Shown here in pieces: positions 6,664-14,023 of a stretch of DNA of 20,414 nucleotides. Within the stretch, counting starts at the first letter, position 1. The number at the start of each line of letters is the position of its first letter. Origin of the DNA: JAFCBV01 sp965370715 (GTDB lineage: Archaea > EX4484-52 > B79-G9); assembly GCA_965370715.1 (NCBI GenBank), contig CBDUVQ010000009.1:1-20414 (forward strand), read 5' to 3'. Both the position numbers and the translations under genes were made by a program. The notes under the pieces are model-generated. The model was not told where the DNA came from, ran no database searches, and saw only the letters and a program-made list of their open reading frames with translations.

Positions 6664-7734
6664 TCATGCATACTTTTGAAACAAGGTTCCCCACTCGGTC
6701 TTTTCAAACGCCCTTATTTTCTTTTTCCCGATAAGAGGATACCAAAGATTGTCATGATACAGTGCAGAGCCAAGAACGCAAAGGCGAAACAGGGGAGTAT
6801 GAAACAACAGAGGTTCAATAAATGGAAGCTTTTTTCGAAACATCTGATCCCAGAACACGACAGGGCTTTTTCCTGTGTGAAACCTGTAGTTCACATTCTT
6901 TATGCTTTTTCCAACCAAGTCCATTTGTGAAATATCTCCGCAGCCAAGGCCTTTGTCGTGCGCAACCTTTATGAACGGTATTTTCATTGGGTCAAAGCCC
7001 ATCATCTTTGCAGAGACTGCGTCAACTGCGACAGAATCTGAAGATGCCAGAATGTTGTTTTTGACAACAGGCTCCATTGTTCTTGGGCCTGCACCGTTGC
7101 CGGCAACAGTGCCATCCATCACAGTAAAAATACCCGGATGTATCTCTTTCTGTATTGAAAGAAGATCTACCAACACCCCGTGAATCATCTTGTGGCTATG
7201 ATGCCTTCGCTCTGTTATCAGGCCACCGAATGCATTTTTCATAGACCCTGTTATCGTGGTGTGGCCGTGGCACTTCTGTGTCGGCAAATGCATAACATCT
7301 TTTCCGCGAAACATGTCCGGAATTTTGAGCCCTTCAGGAAATATCGCGTCTATTGCGGGTGTGTCTGCCTTTGGCTTGTAAACACTCCATGAAACATCTG
7401 TTAATGGCTGGAACTTAAGGCCATATTTTTCTATAATCGGGAGCCACTTGTTCTGCCTTGCCCCTTTCCACGGATCTGTCACAACAGTCTTGTTTTCAAC
7501 AGGAAGTATTTTCTTGTATCCGTCTGCTTTCATCTTTGCAAGAACGCCTTCAAGCTGCCAGGGCTCTGTAGAGCAGGAAGGATAATAAAGAGACCATGAA
7601 AGATTAAGTTTAAGGGCAAGTTCCCGTCTTTTTGAAATGCTCTTTTTGTATTCTGCAAGCTCCATCAGGCGCGCATAGTCTTTAAGAACCGTTTTCGGCT
7701 TTGTGGAAAGAACTGCAACGCATGGAGGCTTCAT
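6664..7734 (-). CDS. DUF362-family protein
   Basis: This 356-residue protein (from ATG 7734) is recognisable as DUF362 by CHGHTTITGSMKN, the VMDGTVAGNGAGPR stretch and SSDSVAVDAVSAKMMGFDP. The family's function is not established; many members are fused to ferredoxin-like 4Fe-4S domains, and none is visible here. Isolated cysteines occur in PSCST, QKCHGH and GCGDIS, and a metal or cluster role cannot be excluded. No signal peptide is evident. A TTG at 7755 would add seven residues, but ATG 7734 lies about 26 nt from a TATA-like TTTATTAA (7764-7757), which suggests a leaderless mRNA. It is the first gene of a two-gene unit with the flippase-like gene and is divergent from aglB. Confidence 0.8.
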   Translation of the reverse strand: MKPPCVAVLSTKPKTVLKDYARLMELAEYKKSISKRRELALKLNLSWSLYYPSCSTEPWQLEGVLAKMKADGYKKILPVENKTVVTDPWKGARQNKWLPIIEKYGLKFQPLTDVSWSVYKPKADTPAIDAIFPEGLKIPDMFRGKDVMHLPTQKCHGHTTITGSMKNAFGGLITERRHHSHKMIHGVLVDLLSIQKEIHPGIFTVMDGTVAGNGAGPRTMEPVVKNNILASSDSVAVDAVSAKMMGFDPMKIPFIKVAHDKGLGCGDISQMDLVGKSIKNVNYRFHTGKSPVVFWDQMFRKKLPFIEPLLFHTPLFRLCVLGSALYHDNLWYPLIGKKKIRAFEKTEWGTLFQKYA

Positions 7735-7756
7735 AAAAATACTAAGGTACCGCAAA

Positions 7757-7764
7757 TTAATAAA
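7757..7764 (-). promoter_or_regulatory. TATA-like element for the DUF362-flippase unit
   Basis: On the minus strand TTTATTAA is centred about 26 nt upstream of ATG 7734, as expected for a leaderless transcript. No Shine-Dalgarno is visible before that ATG, which fits. Confidence 0.45.
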
Positions 7765-7767
7765 GCA

Positions 7768-7774
7768 TTTAAAA
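7768..7774 (+). promoter_or_regulatory. TATA-like element for aglB
   Basis: TTTAAAA in the 68-nt divergent gap lies about 32 nt upstream of ATG 7803, predicting a leader of about 6 nt. AGGGT at 7794-7798 is a weak Shine-Dalgarno candidate. The element lies beside the minus-strand box at 7757-7764, so the two promoters sit back to back and could compete. Confidence 0.35.
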
Positions 7775-7802
7775 GGTTGGCGTCAACTCTTGCAGGGTAC
7801 TT

Positions 7803-10217
7803 ATGACGCAAGACAGCAAAATTGTTTTTGATAAAAAACTTGCAATTAAACTTATTCCGGCAATTCTTCTGATTGCAGCAGTCTACATGGCATTCTCAAT
7901 CAGGATGGAAACTGCATATTCGCCATACTACCCTGATATAGACACCTATTACATATTCCGTATGTCTGAACATGTTTTGACAAATAACTTTCACATCATC
8001 GGAACAGACCCTCTAAGGTATTATCCGACAAACATAGATATGAGCAGCGAATATCTTGGAGTCTATTACTTTCCGCCTCTTGCATACTCGATTCTTACAA
8101 ATGCCGGCCTGTTGGGGCAAAAATACGCTGATTTTATCTGGTGGTTTCCTGCGCTTATCGGCGCCCTGACGCTAATACCGATATACTTTATAGGTAAAGA
8201 ACTGCACAACAGACTAACCGGCTTATTCTCTGCATTCTTTTTCGCAGTCATTCCCGCAATTCTTGCAAGAAACTCTGCATGGTATATGGAAAAAGAGGTT
8301 CAGGCAACGTTTTTCATGCTCATATCCCTTTACTTTTTTGTTCGCGCACTTCGGAACAATTCTATGCTTTCAGGAACACTCTCAGGCCTCTCCCTTTTTG
8401 TCCTTGCAACAATGTGGGGTGGGGTGCAGCAATTGTTCTTGGGTTATTCAATATTCGTGCTTATGGTTTTGCTTGTTGACAAAGCACCAAAAGGATTATA
8501 CAAAACATATGTTCCTGTTGTTTTGATAGGTGTTGTGCTGTCAGCATACTTTACAAATTTCACCAAAATACAAACCATCTATTCTCTTTTGAATCTTGCT
8601 GCTCTAGGGGTTCTTGCAATACGGTATTTTGCAGAAAAATATTCTTTTGTCGCCAAAGAGAAGCTTGGTCTTGTTGTGCCTTCAATATACGGCGCAGGCG
8701 TTGTATTCCTTCTCGTAGGCAGTTTTGTCTCATCAAAGATTGCCGGGCTGCTTATATCCGCGCAAGGCTATTTGTTTTATCAGCATGGTGTGATAAGCTC
8801 GACTGTGGCAGAAAACATCCCACCCACATGGGATGCTTTTTCGAACCAGCTTGGGGCTGCATATGCGCAGGGTGCGGTTCCGTCTGTTGCACTGCTGATA
8901 AGAAACCACCTATTTGATGTATGGGCGCTTGGGTTTTTAGGGCTCTTTATTTTTCTTTACAAGATTTATGAAAAAAAGGATACTGAATTCTGGCTTGCAA
9001 ATACTGCTTCGGCATTAATGATGTATAGCTTTTGGGCGTTTCTGAAAGCAACCGATGCTGCGGTAAAAGCAACACATCAACCACTTTTTGTTTTTTCGTT
9101 TGTTGTGGCAATCCTGCTGGTATCAAGAAAAAATTATCTTGCTTCCCTGCTGTACTCACTTCTTTTTGTGGCTATGCTTGGTGCAATGTCTTACATACGC
9201 ATGATTTTTCTGGTGGGCCCATTCATAGCTCTCGCAGCAGCATACGGTCTGTCAAACATAATCTCCGATGCATCCAAATCAAAAATATTCCGTGCGCAAA
9301 AAGACTCTGCAATAAATGTCTATTCCGCAGCTGGCGCACTTATACTCTGCCTGTTTCTGTTTGTCAATTTTTCCGCAGGAAATGTCATGGCAAAAAACAT
9401 GGGTTCTCACTTCAACGCGAACTGGGCTGAATCCATGAACTTCATGAAAACAGAATCTGCGCCAGACTCCGTAATTTTATCGTGGTGGGACTATGGATAC
9501 TGGTTCCAGCTAATGGGTGAACGGGCAACCAACCTTGACGGCGGAAACAGCATAGCAAACAGAAACATTCCAACAGCGCAGTATTTCACAGGCATGATGA
9601 ACGAAACTGAACAGAAATTCTTCCTCGAAAAAATGGGAACAACGCACATACTTATTGATGCTTCGATGATTGGAAAATACTCTGCAATGTCCAAGATTGC
9701 AAACTATGGCAACAAGATTGATGCATACCTGCAATTCGGGCAGGCAAGCAGCGAAAGGCGGGGAAACACCACAATTGTTGCGTTCTCCGCAAACCCGTAC
9801 TTTTTGCTTGTTCCAATAAATGAATACGGAAATCTTGCCGGGCAGATTGTTATGTCCGTACCCGGAGGAGAAGTATATGTTTCATCAGTCTGCACTGAAA
9901 ATGGAATCTTTCCAATGAACCCACCGGAAAACAAAGAAACAATTGACGGCTGCGTTTTCCTTGGCCAGGGATATGCTCTTTTTGCAAGTGGCGAAGTTGC
10001 AAACTCTGCATTTACAAATCTCTTTTTCATGAACGGAAAAGACATCCCGTATGCAGACAAGGTGTTTGACAATGGCGAAGTCATGATTTATGAAATAAAC
10101 ACGGAAATAAAAAGCAACTCGCGGGAAGATCTTTTGCCGTGGTGGGAAAAATATGGTGATGGCTCGGGTCTTCGGGTTTATGATGGAACAGAGCGAATCT
10201 ATCAAAAGGCGGAGTAA
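7803..10217 (+). CDS. aglB: Archaeal oligosaccharyltransferase, STT3 family
   Basis: This 804-residue membrane enzyme transfers a lipid-linked glycan to Asn in Asn-x-Ser/Thr on the outer face of the membrane. Seen: a first external-loop DxD (D45-I-D47), an acidic EKE (162-164) after the early helices corresponding to the second metal-binding motif, STVAE (333-337) matching the (S/T)VxE loop motif with its conserved Glu, and the diagnostic WWDYG at 561-565 followed by DGGNS. About 13 hydrophobic segments precede a soluble C-terminal domain of about 270 residues. The length is within the AglB range. It is followed without a gap by an AglH-like transferase, which likely starts the lipid-linked glycan, so the two probably form one operon. 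All catalytic motifs look intact. Confidence 0.93.
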   Translation: MTQDSKIVFDKKLAIKLIPAILLIAAVYMAFSIRMETAYSPYYPDIDTYYIFRMSEHVLTNNFHIIGTDPLRYYPTNIDMSSEYLGVYYFPPLAYSILTNAGLLGQKYADFIWWFPALIGALTLIPIYFIGKELHNRLTGLFSAFFFAVIPAILARNSAWYMEKEVQATFFMLISLYFFVRALRNNSMLSGTLSGLSLFVLATMWGGVQQLFLGYSIFVLMVLLVDKAPKGLYKTYVPVVLIGVVLSAYFTNFTKIQTIYSLLNLAALGVLAIRYFAEKYSFVAKEKLGLVVPSIYGAGVVFLLVGSFVSSKIAGLLISAQGYLFYQHGVISSTVAENIPPTWDAFSNQLGAAYAQGAVPSVALLIRNHLFDVWALGFLGLFIFLYKIYEKKDTEFWLANTASALMMYSFWAFLKATDAAVKATHQPLFVFSFVVAILLVSRKNYLASLLYSLLFVAMLGAMSYIRMIFLVGPFIALAAAYGLSNIISDASKSKIFRAQKDSAINVYSAAGALILCLFLFVNFSAGNVMAKNMGSHFNANWAESMNFMKTESAPDSVILSWWDYGYWFQLMGERATNLDGGNSIANRNIPTAQYFTGMMNETEQKFFLEKMGTTHILIDASMIGKYSAMSKIANYGNKIDAYLQFGQASSERRGNTTIVAFSANPYFLLVPINEYGNLAGQIVMSVPGGEVYVSSVCTENGIFPMNPPENKETIDGCVFLGQGYALFASGEVANSAFTNLFFMNGKDIPYADKVFDNGEVMIYEINTEIKSNSREDLLPWWEKYGDGSGLRVYDGTERIYQKAE

Positions 10218-11219
10218 ATGTATCTATTCTTGTCTGCTGCTGCTGCGTTTCTTGCAACATACCTTGTTGCACCAAAAATAATTTCTTTCTTCAGAAATAT
10301 TGGCATAACCGGGCAGGACATACATAAAAAAGGCAGACCGGAAGTTGCTGAAATGGGTGGCTTTGTTGCACTCATAGGATTCATACTTGGAATGATGTTA
10401 TTCATTGCTTCAGCAGTATTTGTAATGGATGTAGATGTCACAAAAGCTCTTGCAGCAACACTCACAATCACACTCATAACAATGATTGGTATGCTTGATG
10501 ATTTGACCTCCCTTTCACCACGCAAAAAAACCACCGGCTCTTTTGTCAAGAAACTGGGCTTTCGCCAAAGGCATAAGTTCCTTTTGCCACTTCCTGCTGC
10601 GGTGCCACTGATGGCAGTAAATGCAGGAGTCTCAACAATATATCTTCCGCTTTTAGGAGACATTAATCTTGGTGTGCTTTATCCATTAGTTATTGTCCCA
10701 ATCGCTGTTTTCGGGGCCGCAAATGCAACAAATATGCTTGCCGGGCTAAACGGGCTGAGCGCAAGCCTCGGGGTTTTGCTTCTTGGATCCCTTGGCATTT
10801 TTGCATATATTAATGGATCTTTTGTCGCTGCGGCTATCGCGCTTATTTTCGCTGCCTCGCTTCTCGCGTTTCTTCGCTACAACTGGTGTCCTGCAAAAAT
10901 ATTCCCTGGAGACAGCCTTGACTACACAATTGGCGCAGCTGCTGCGTCAGTTGCGATAATAGGAAATATTGAAAGATTCGCACTAATTGCTTTTTTCCCG
11001 TGGTTTATTGAGTTTGCGCTCAAGGCAAAAAAAAGGTTTCATGCAGAAAGCTTTGGCCTGCTACAAAAGAACGGTGCTTTGAAAGCGCCAGACAATGAAA
11101 TAAATTCCCTGACCCACATACCAATGAAGTTTTTCCATGCAACAGAAAAGAAAGTTGTGCTTTCCATCCTCTGCTTTGAGGCTATAATGTGCGCTATTGC
11201 GTTTTGCCTGTATTTGTAG
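10218..11219 (+). CDS. aglH: Polyprenol-phosphate GlcNAc-1-phosphate transferase (Alg7/AglH/MraY superfamily)
   Basis: This 333-residue polytopic protein (about 10 hydrophobic segments) should transfer a HexNAc-1-phosphate, probably GlcNAc-1-P from UDP-GlcNAc, to dolichyl phosphate, the committing step of N-glycan assembly. Seen: DIHKKGRPEVAEMGG near the N-terminus (the PNP-GT4 entry motif), MLDD with D94-D95 for Mg2+, NATNMLAGLNG (the NxxN(x)xDG-like motif, with G in place of the usual D), and FPGDS near residue 233. The final cytoplasmic loop has a HAESFG stretch in place of a canonical HIH motif. Start ATG 10218 directly follows the aglB stop and has AAGGCGGAG upstream. The specific donor cannot be read from the sequence; the name rests on family and context. 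Confidence 0.82.
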   Translation: MYLFLSAAAAFLATYLVAPKIISFFRNIGITGQDIHKKGRPEVAEMGGFVALIGFILGMMLFIASAVFVMDVDVTKALAATLTITLITMIGMLDDLTSLSPRKKTTGSFVKKLGFRQRHKFLLPLPAAVPLMAVNAGVSTIYLPLLGDINLGVLYPLVIVPIAVFGAANATNMLAGLNGLSASLGVLLLGSLGIFAYINGSFVAAAIALIFAASLLAFLRYNWCPAKIFPGDSLDYTIGAAAASVAIIGNIERFALIAFFPWFIEFALKAKKRFHAESFGLLQKNGALKAPDNEINSLTHIPMKFFHATEKKVVLSILCFEAIMCAIAFCLYL

Positions 11220-11231
11220 CACGACTACAAA
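11213..11231. terminator. Inverted repeat spanning two convergent stop codons
   Basis: TTTGTAG (11213-11219) and CTACAAA (11225-11231) are perfect reverse complements with a CACGA loop that is exactly the 5-nt intergenic gap. Both stop codons (TAG on each strand) lie in the arms. It could form a 3'-end hairpin in either transcript. A T-run on the minus strand lies just before the stem rather than after it, so its role as a terminator is uncertain. Confidence 0.4.
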
Positions 11232-12277
11232 AAATCCATATCCCCTATCTGTTCCATAGATTTTTTCTCTTCAGAAAGCGCTCCAAAAAGCGCGTCAAGC
11301 TCTGAAGTGTCAAGAGAATCCAAAATGTTTCTAAGCGCACTCCCTATGCGTATTTTTGAAAGAAGTTTTTTGTGCCAGCGCGCTTCATATTCTTTTTTGA
11401 AAAACTCTTTTGAAAAATCCCCTTTATCAAATGCTTTCTTTATTGCGTCCGCAGCAATGTCTGCGCAAATAAATCCGTAAATCAGTCCGCCTCCTGAAAA
11501 CGGCTTTACCTGTGCTGCTGCATCCCCAACAAGAATTGCTCTCTCTTTGCATGATTCTTGCTCACCAAAGACAATCGGGTGCGCATAATTTTTCTCCAGT
11601 AAAACGCCCTGTGATGAAAGGAATTTCTTAAAATAAGATATGTGATTTTCTTTTGCTGCAAGACCGTATTCTGTTCTTTTTCCGCGCGGTATTTTCCATG
11701 CAAAAAATCCGGGAGCAATACGTTTGCCATAGTATAACTCTACGAGAGGTGAATTGTTGCATTCATCCACATATGAAAGTATTCCATTTACAATGCGGGT
11801 TTTCCCCTGAAAGCCAAGATGATTCCTCAAAAAACTGCATGCTCCGTCGCAACCGACAACCATGTCTGACACGATTTTGCTTGTCCCGAAAAAACACGAG
11901 ACATCTTCATTTGAAACACGGACCCGTTCAATAGTTGTGCCAAGAAACGCCTTAGCCCCTGCGCGCACAGCCTCTGAAAAAAGGTGCTTATCAAAAAGCG
12001 GCCTGTCAATAACATACGCCTGTGTTGTGTTTCTTTTCAGTGTAAATGAATTGCCCGACGAATGAAAAACTGCGCCATATATCCTATGCTCAAGAAATGT
12101 GCTCTTCATCCGGACAAACGATGTTATTCTCTTGCTGATGAGCCCCGAACACGCGTACTTACCAACAGCATTCTTTCGGTCTATAAGAACCGTGTTAATT
12201 CCCTTTTGAGCAAGCTTTTTAGACAAATATGAGCCTATGGGGCCTGCGCCGACAATCGAGACCTGCGCCCTGTACAT
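11225..12277 (-). CDS. Geranylgeranyl reductase-family FAD oxidoreductase
   Basis: This 350-residue flavoprotein (from ATG 12277) has an N-terminal GAGPIG FAD-binding motif (10-15), the family cysteine in YACSG (C43), a PGFFAWKIP stretch matching the P-x-x-(Y/A)-W-x-x-P substrate motif of geranylgeranyl reductases, and VGDAAAQVKPFSGGG, the second FAD motif. Archaeal members saturate isoprenoid chains of membrane lipids, and in some haloarchaea a paralogue saturates dolichol phosphate. Its position beside aglB and aglH makes dolichol a candidate substrate, but lipid reduction is equally possible. ATG 12286 (adds three residues) and TTG 12295 are alternatives; 12277 is about 26 nt from a TATA-like box, favouring a leaderless mRNA. 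It converges on aglH with a 5-nt gap. Confidence 0.8.
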   Translation of the reverse strand: MYRAQVSIVGAGPIGSYLSKKLAQKGINTVLIDRKNAVGKYACSGLISKRITSFVRMKSTFLEHRIYGAVFHSSGNSFTLKRNTTQAYVIDRPLFDKHLFSEAVRAGAKAFLGTTIERVRVSNEDVSCFFGTSKIVSDMVVGCDGACSFLRNHLGFQGKTRIVNGILSYVDECNNSPLVELYYGKRIAPGFFAWKIPRGKRTEYGLAAKENHISYFKKFLSSQGVLLEKNYAHPIVFGEQESCKERAILVGDAAAQVKPFSGGGLIYGFICADIAADAIKKAFDKGDFSKEFFKKEYEARWHKKLLSKIRIGSALRNILDSLDTSELDALFGALSEEKKSMEQIGDMDFL

Positions 12278-12299
12278 AAGAGTCATTTGAACCAAAAAC

Positions 12300-12307
12300 T
12301 AAATAAA
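12300..12307. promoter_or_regulatory. Shared TATA-like element, divergent genes
   Basis: TAAATAAA on the plus strand reads TTTATTTA on the minus strand. Its centre is about 26 nt from the GGR ATG 12277, implying a leaderless mRNA, and about 35 nt from the plus-strand ATG 12339, implying a leader of about 9 nt that would hold GTGATG (12329-12334). A second plus-strand candidate, ATTAATAC near 12320, is also present. Confidence 0.4.
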
Positions 12308-12338
12308 GTGGACGACCCATTAATACATGTGATGTTTC

Positions 12339-12836
12339 ATGGCTGCTTTTGATATTGTTATGGCTTTTGTTGCACTTGTATCATTTATCGCCGGTTTCTG
12401 CTGCTCTCATATGATACGCTCTCAGAAACGCAGCTATAATGCGTCTTTTTCATCATCGCGCAAAAAAAACAGAAAGGATTATGTGCGCATTGACGACAAG
12501 GAAAATTACGAATATGAACAAACAGCAGAAAAAAGAACAAATACAAACGGAAAAAACTCCAAGTTTGATGTTTTGCTTAACTACTTTTCTGAAAAAAAGT
12601 CTGAAAAACAATCATGGACTCCTCCTCAAGACAACAATGTGTTCAAAACAGTCGCAGCAGCACCATTGTACACAGAAGCAGAACCTGTTCAAAGAGCCTC
12701 TTTGCCAGAGAATCCGACGGTTCCTGTCATGAACACCACACCCTCTCCGGTAATGCCTGTGCAAAAAAGCGAGGAAGTGCGCAAAAAAGAAAATTCCGGA
12801 GACGAATGGGTTCCAATGGGCTTTTTTGAGGACTAA
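12339..12836 (+). CDS. Hypothetical membrane-anchored protein with long hydrophilic tail
   Basis: I do not recognise this 165-residue protein. Residues about 4-25 form one hydrophobic segment with a Cys-Cys pair (FCCSH), followed by a basic stretch, so the tail is probably cytoplasmic. Residues about 30-155 are polar, rich in Lys, Glu, Ser, Thr and Pro and probably disordered. The protein ends in a compact aromatic motif, EWVPMGFFED, which could be a binding peptide. ATG 12339 is preceded by GTGATG at 12329-12334. Composition fits coding sequence and the frame is not explained by another gene. It lies between the GGR gene (divergent) and the secFD unit; a link to membrane protein handling is only a guess. 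Confidence 0.6.
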   Translation: MAAFDIVMAFVALVSFIAGFCCSHMIRSQKRSYNASFSSSRKKNRKDYVRIDDKENYEYEQTAEKRTNTNGKNSKFDVLLNYFSEKKSEKQSWTPPQDNNVFKTVAAAPLYTEAEPVQRASLPENPTVPVMNTTPSPVMPVQKSEEVRKKENSGDEWVPMGFFED

Positions 12837-12865
12837 ATAGACATACTGCCTGAAGAATACAAATG

Positions 12866-12873
12866 TATATATA
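12866..12873 (+). promoter_or_regulatory. TATA box for the small ORF-secF-secD unit
   Basis: TATATATA lies just after the hypothetical gene's stop. Archaeal spacing predicts transcription from about 12895 and thus a leader of roughly 105 nt before the 34-residue ORF, unusually long compared with the leaderless or short-leader starts elsewhere in the window. Confidence 0.5.
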
Positions 12874-12904
12874 CTCAGAAATACAAATACACAGACCAAG
12901 TTGT

Positions 12905-12988
12905 TTTGGCAATAAAAGGCTATTTCTCTGCCAAATTACAGAACAAAACAAGCAAAGAATAGGTTTACCTTTGATCAAGGTATCAAAG
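12905..12988 (+). promoter_or_regulatory. Structured 5' leader with two hairpins before the secFD unit
   Basis: Two perfect 7-bp inverted repeats lie in the leader: TTTGGCA (12905-12911) with TGCCAAA (12929-12935), and CTTTGAT (12969-12975) with ATCAAAG (12982-12988). The second ends 2 nt before the Shine-Dalgarno GGTGAT (12991-12996). Its first arm also contains part of the DNA palindrome TTGATCAA (12971-12978), so either an RNA hairpin or a protein operator is possible. No known riboswitch class is recognised. The stretch has no convincing coding content. Confidence 0.4.
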
Positions 12989-12999
12989 AAGGTGATTTT

Positions 13000-13104
13000 A
13001 TGAATATGGAAAAACTTCGTGAAATGAAAAAGCACATGGCTTTGCGGGGAAATTGGAAAGAAGTAAAAAGAATAAACAAGATGATTGAATTCCACGGGCT
13101 ATGA
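13000..13104 (+). CDS. Small 34-residue protein upstream of secF
   Basis: An ORF of 34 codons starts at ATG 13000 with a near-perfect Shine-Dalgarno, AAGGTGAT, followed by 3 nt, the same layout as other genes here. Its TGA (13102-13104) overlaps the secF start as ATGA, the coupling used throughout the window. The peptide is highly basic and amphipathic (KLREMKKHMALRGNW, then KEVKRINKMIEFHGL) with no hydrophobic segment, so it is probably a cytosolic helical peptide. I do not recognise a family. Either it is a real small protein made with SecF/SecD, perhaps a regulator or ribosome/translocon-associated peptide, or it is a leader ORF whose translation sets secF expression. Confidence 0.6.
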   Translation: MNMEKLREMKKHMALRGNWKEVKRINKMIEFHGL

Positions 13105-14021
13105 GCCATCAGTCGAACCAGAAGCCTTATAAAAGTCTATCACAATTTCTCTATATGTCTTTGTCAGACTGGACGCTTAAAAACTACATGCCTCTGCTTG
13201 CGTTATCAATGCTTTTACTTGCGTTTTTTGTTGGATTTCTTGCATACATGCAGATAACTACCGGAAATGTAGTGGCTCTGGGTGTTGACTTTAGGGGCGG
13301 CACACAAATCACATTTGATGTTCCTTCTGCGCCCGATGCAAAAGAGCTTGAGTCTTTGCTGTCTCAAGAGCTTGGTGCAAACGCGAAAGTAAAGATTCTG
13401 CGGGGCCTGAAAACAACTGTTTCCCTTGAAACATCTCTTGAATTGGAAACAGATGATGCGATAGCAATCATTGATTCTGCGGGAATTGAATACTCAGACA
13501 TTTCTGTCCAAAGAATAGGGGCTGCACTCGGGGCGAGCTTCTTTGCACAGGCAAAAAGGGCGATTTTTCTTGCATTGATATTTATGGCAGCCGTGGTTTT
13601 CATAACATTTAGAAGCATTATACCCTCATTGGCTGTTGTTCTTGCAGCGCTTTCAGACATTTCTGCAGCACTCTTTGGAATGAATATTGTGGGAATTGAG
13701 CTTAGCCTTGCGTCACTTGCAGGCCTGCTTATACTCATAGGATATTCTGTTGACACAGATATACTGCTTTCAACACGCCTCCTTAAGCGCGGCGGTGGGG
13801 AAAGTATAGATAAAAAAATAAAGTCTGCGATGGGTACAGGACTTACAATGACCACTTGTGCCATTGTTTCTGTTTTTGTGCTGTATCTTGTCTCAACATC
13901 AGTTGTGCTTGACCAGATTGCGCTCGTAATACTTTTCGGGCTCATTGCAGACCTTCCCTTTACATGGTTCCAGAATGTCGGAATAATGAAGATATATATG
14001 CTAAGAAAAAATGCGCGATAA
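13101..14021 (+). CDS. secF: Protein translocase accessory subunit SecF
   Basis: This 306-residue RND-superfamily membrane protein works with SecD beside the SecY channel, supporting late steps of protein export. Seen: a first transmembrane segment at about 32-52, the SecF signature GVDFRGG at 61-67, an external domain to about 145, then five closely spaced hydrophobic segments, the middle ones carrying the SYSVDTDILLSTR-like motif of archaeal SecF (here IGYSVDTDILL). It lacks fusion to SecD, as in other archaea. ATG 13101 overlaps the stop of the 34-residue ORF, and no strong Shine-Dalgarno of its own is visible, so translation is probably coupled. secD follows after 2 nt. Confidence 0.93.
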   Translation: MSHQSNQKPYKSLSQFLYMSLSDWTLKNYMPLLALSMLLLAFFVGFLAYMQITTGNVVALGVDFRGGTQITFDVPSAPDAKELESLLSQELGANAKVKILRGLKTTVSLETSLELETDDAIAIIDSAGIEYSDISVQRIGAALGASFFAQAKRAIFLALIFMAAVVFITFRSIIPSLAVVLAALSDISAALFGMNIVGIELSLASLAGLLILIGYSVDTDILLSTRLLKRGGGESIDKKIKSAMGTGLTMTTCAIVSVFVLYLVSTSVVLDQIALVILFGLIADLPFTWFQNVGIMKIYMLRKNAR

Positions 14022-14023
14022 AT

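Noticed and set aside
12281..12296. T-loop-like GGTTCAAAT on the minus strand
   Set aside because: The flanking bases do not form a T stem, and no acceptor, D or anticodon arms can be fitted; the site is the promoter/start region of the GGR gene.
12863..13003. 46-codon ORF ending in an ATGA overlap with the 34-residue ORF
   Set aside because: Its ATG overlaps the TATA box that should drive the unit, it has no Shine-Dalgarno, and two perfect hairpins lie inside it; leader RNA explains it better.
13364..13945. Minus-strand open frame (193 codons) opposite secF
   Set aside because: Shadow of secF: Ser/Ile/Arg-rich, no recognisable motif, and no promoter on that strand.
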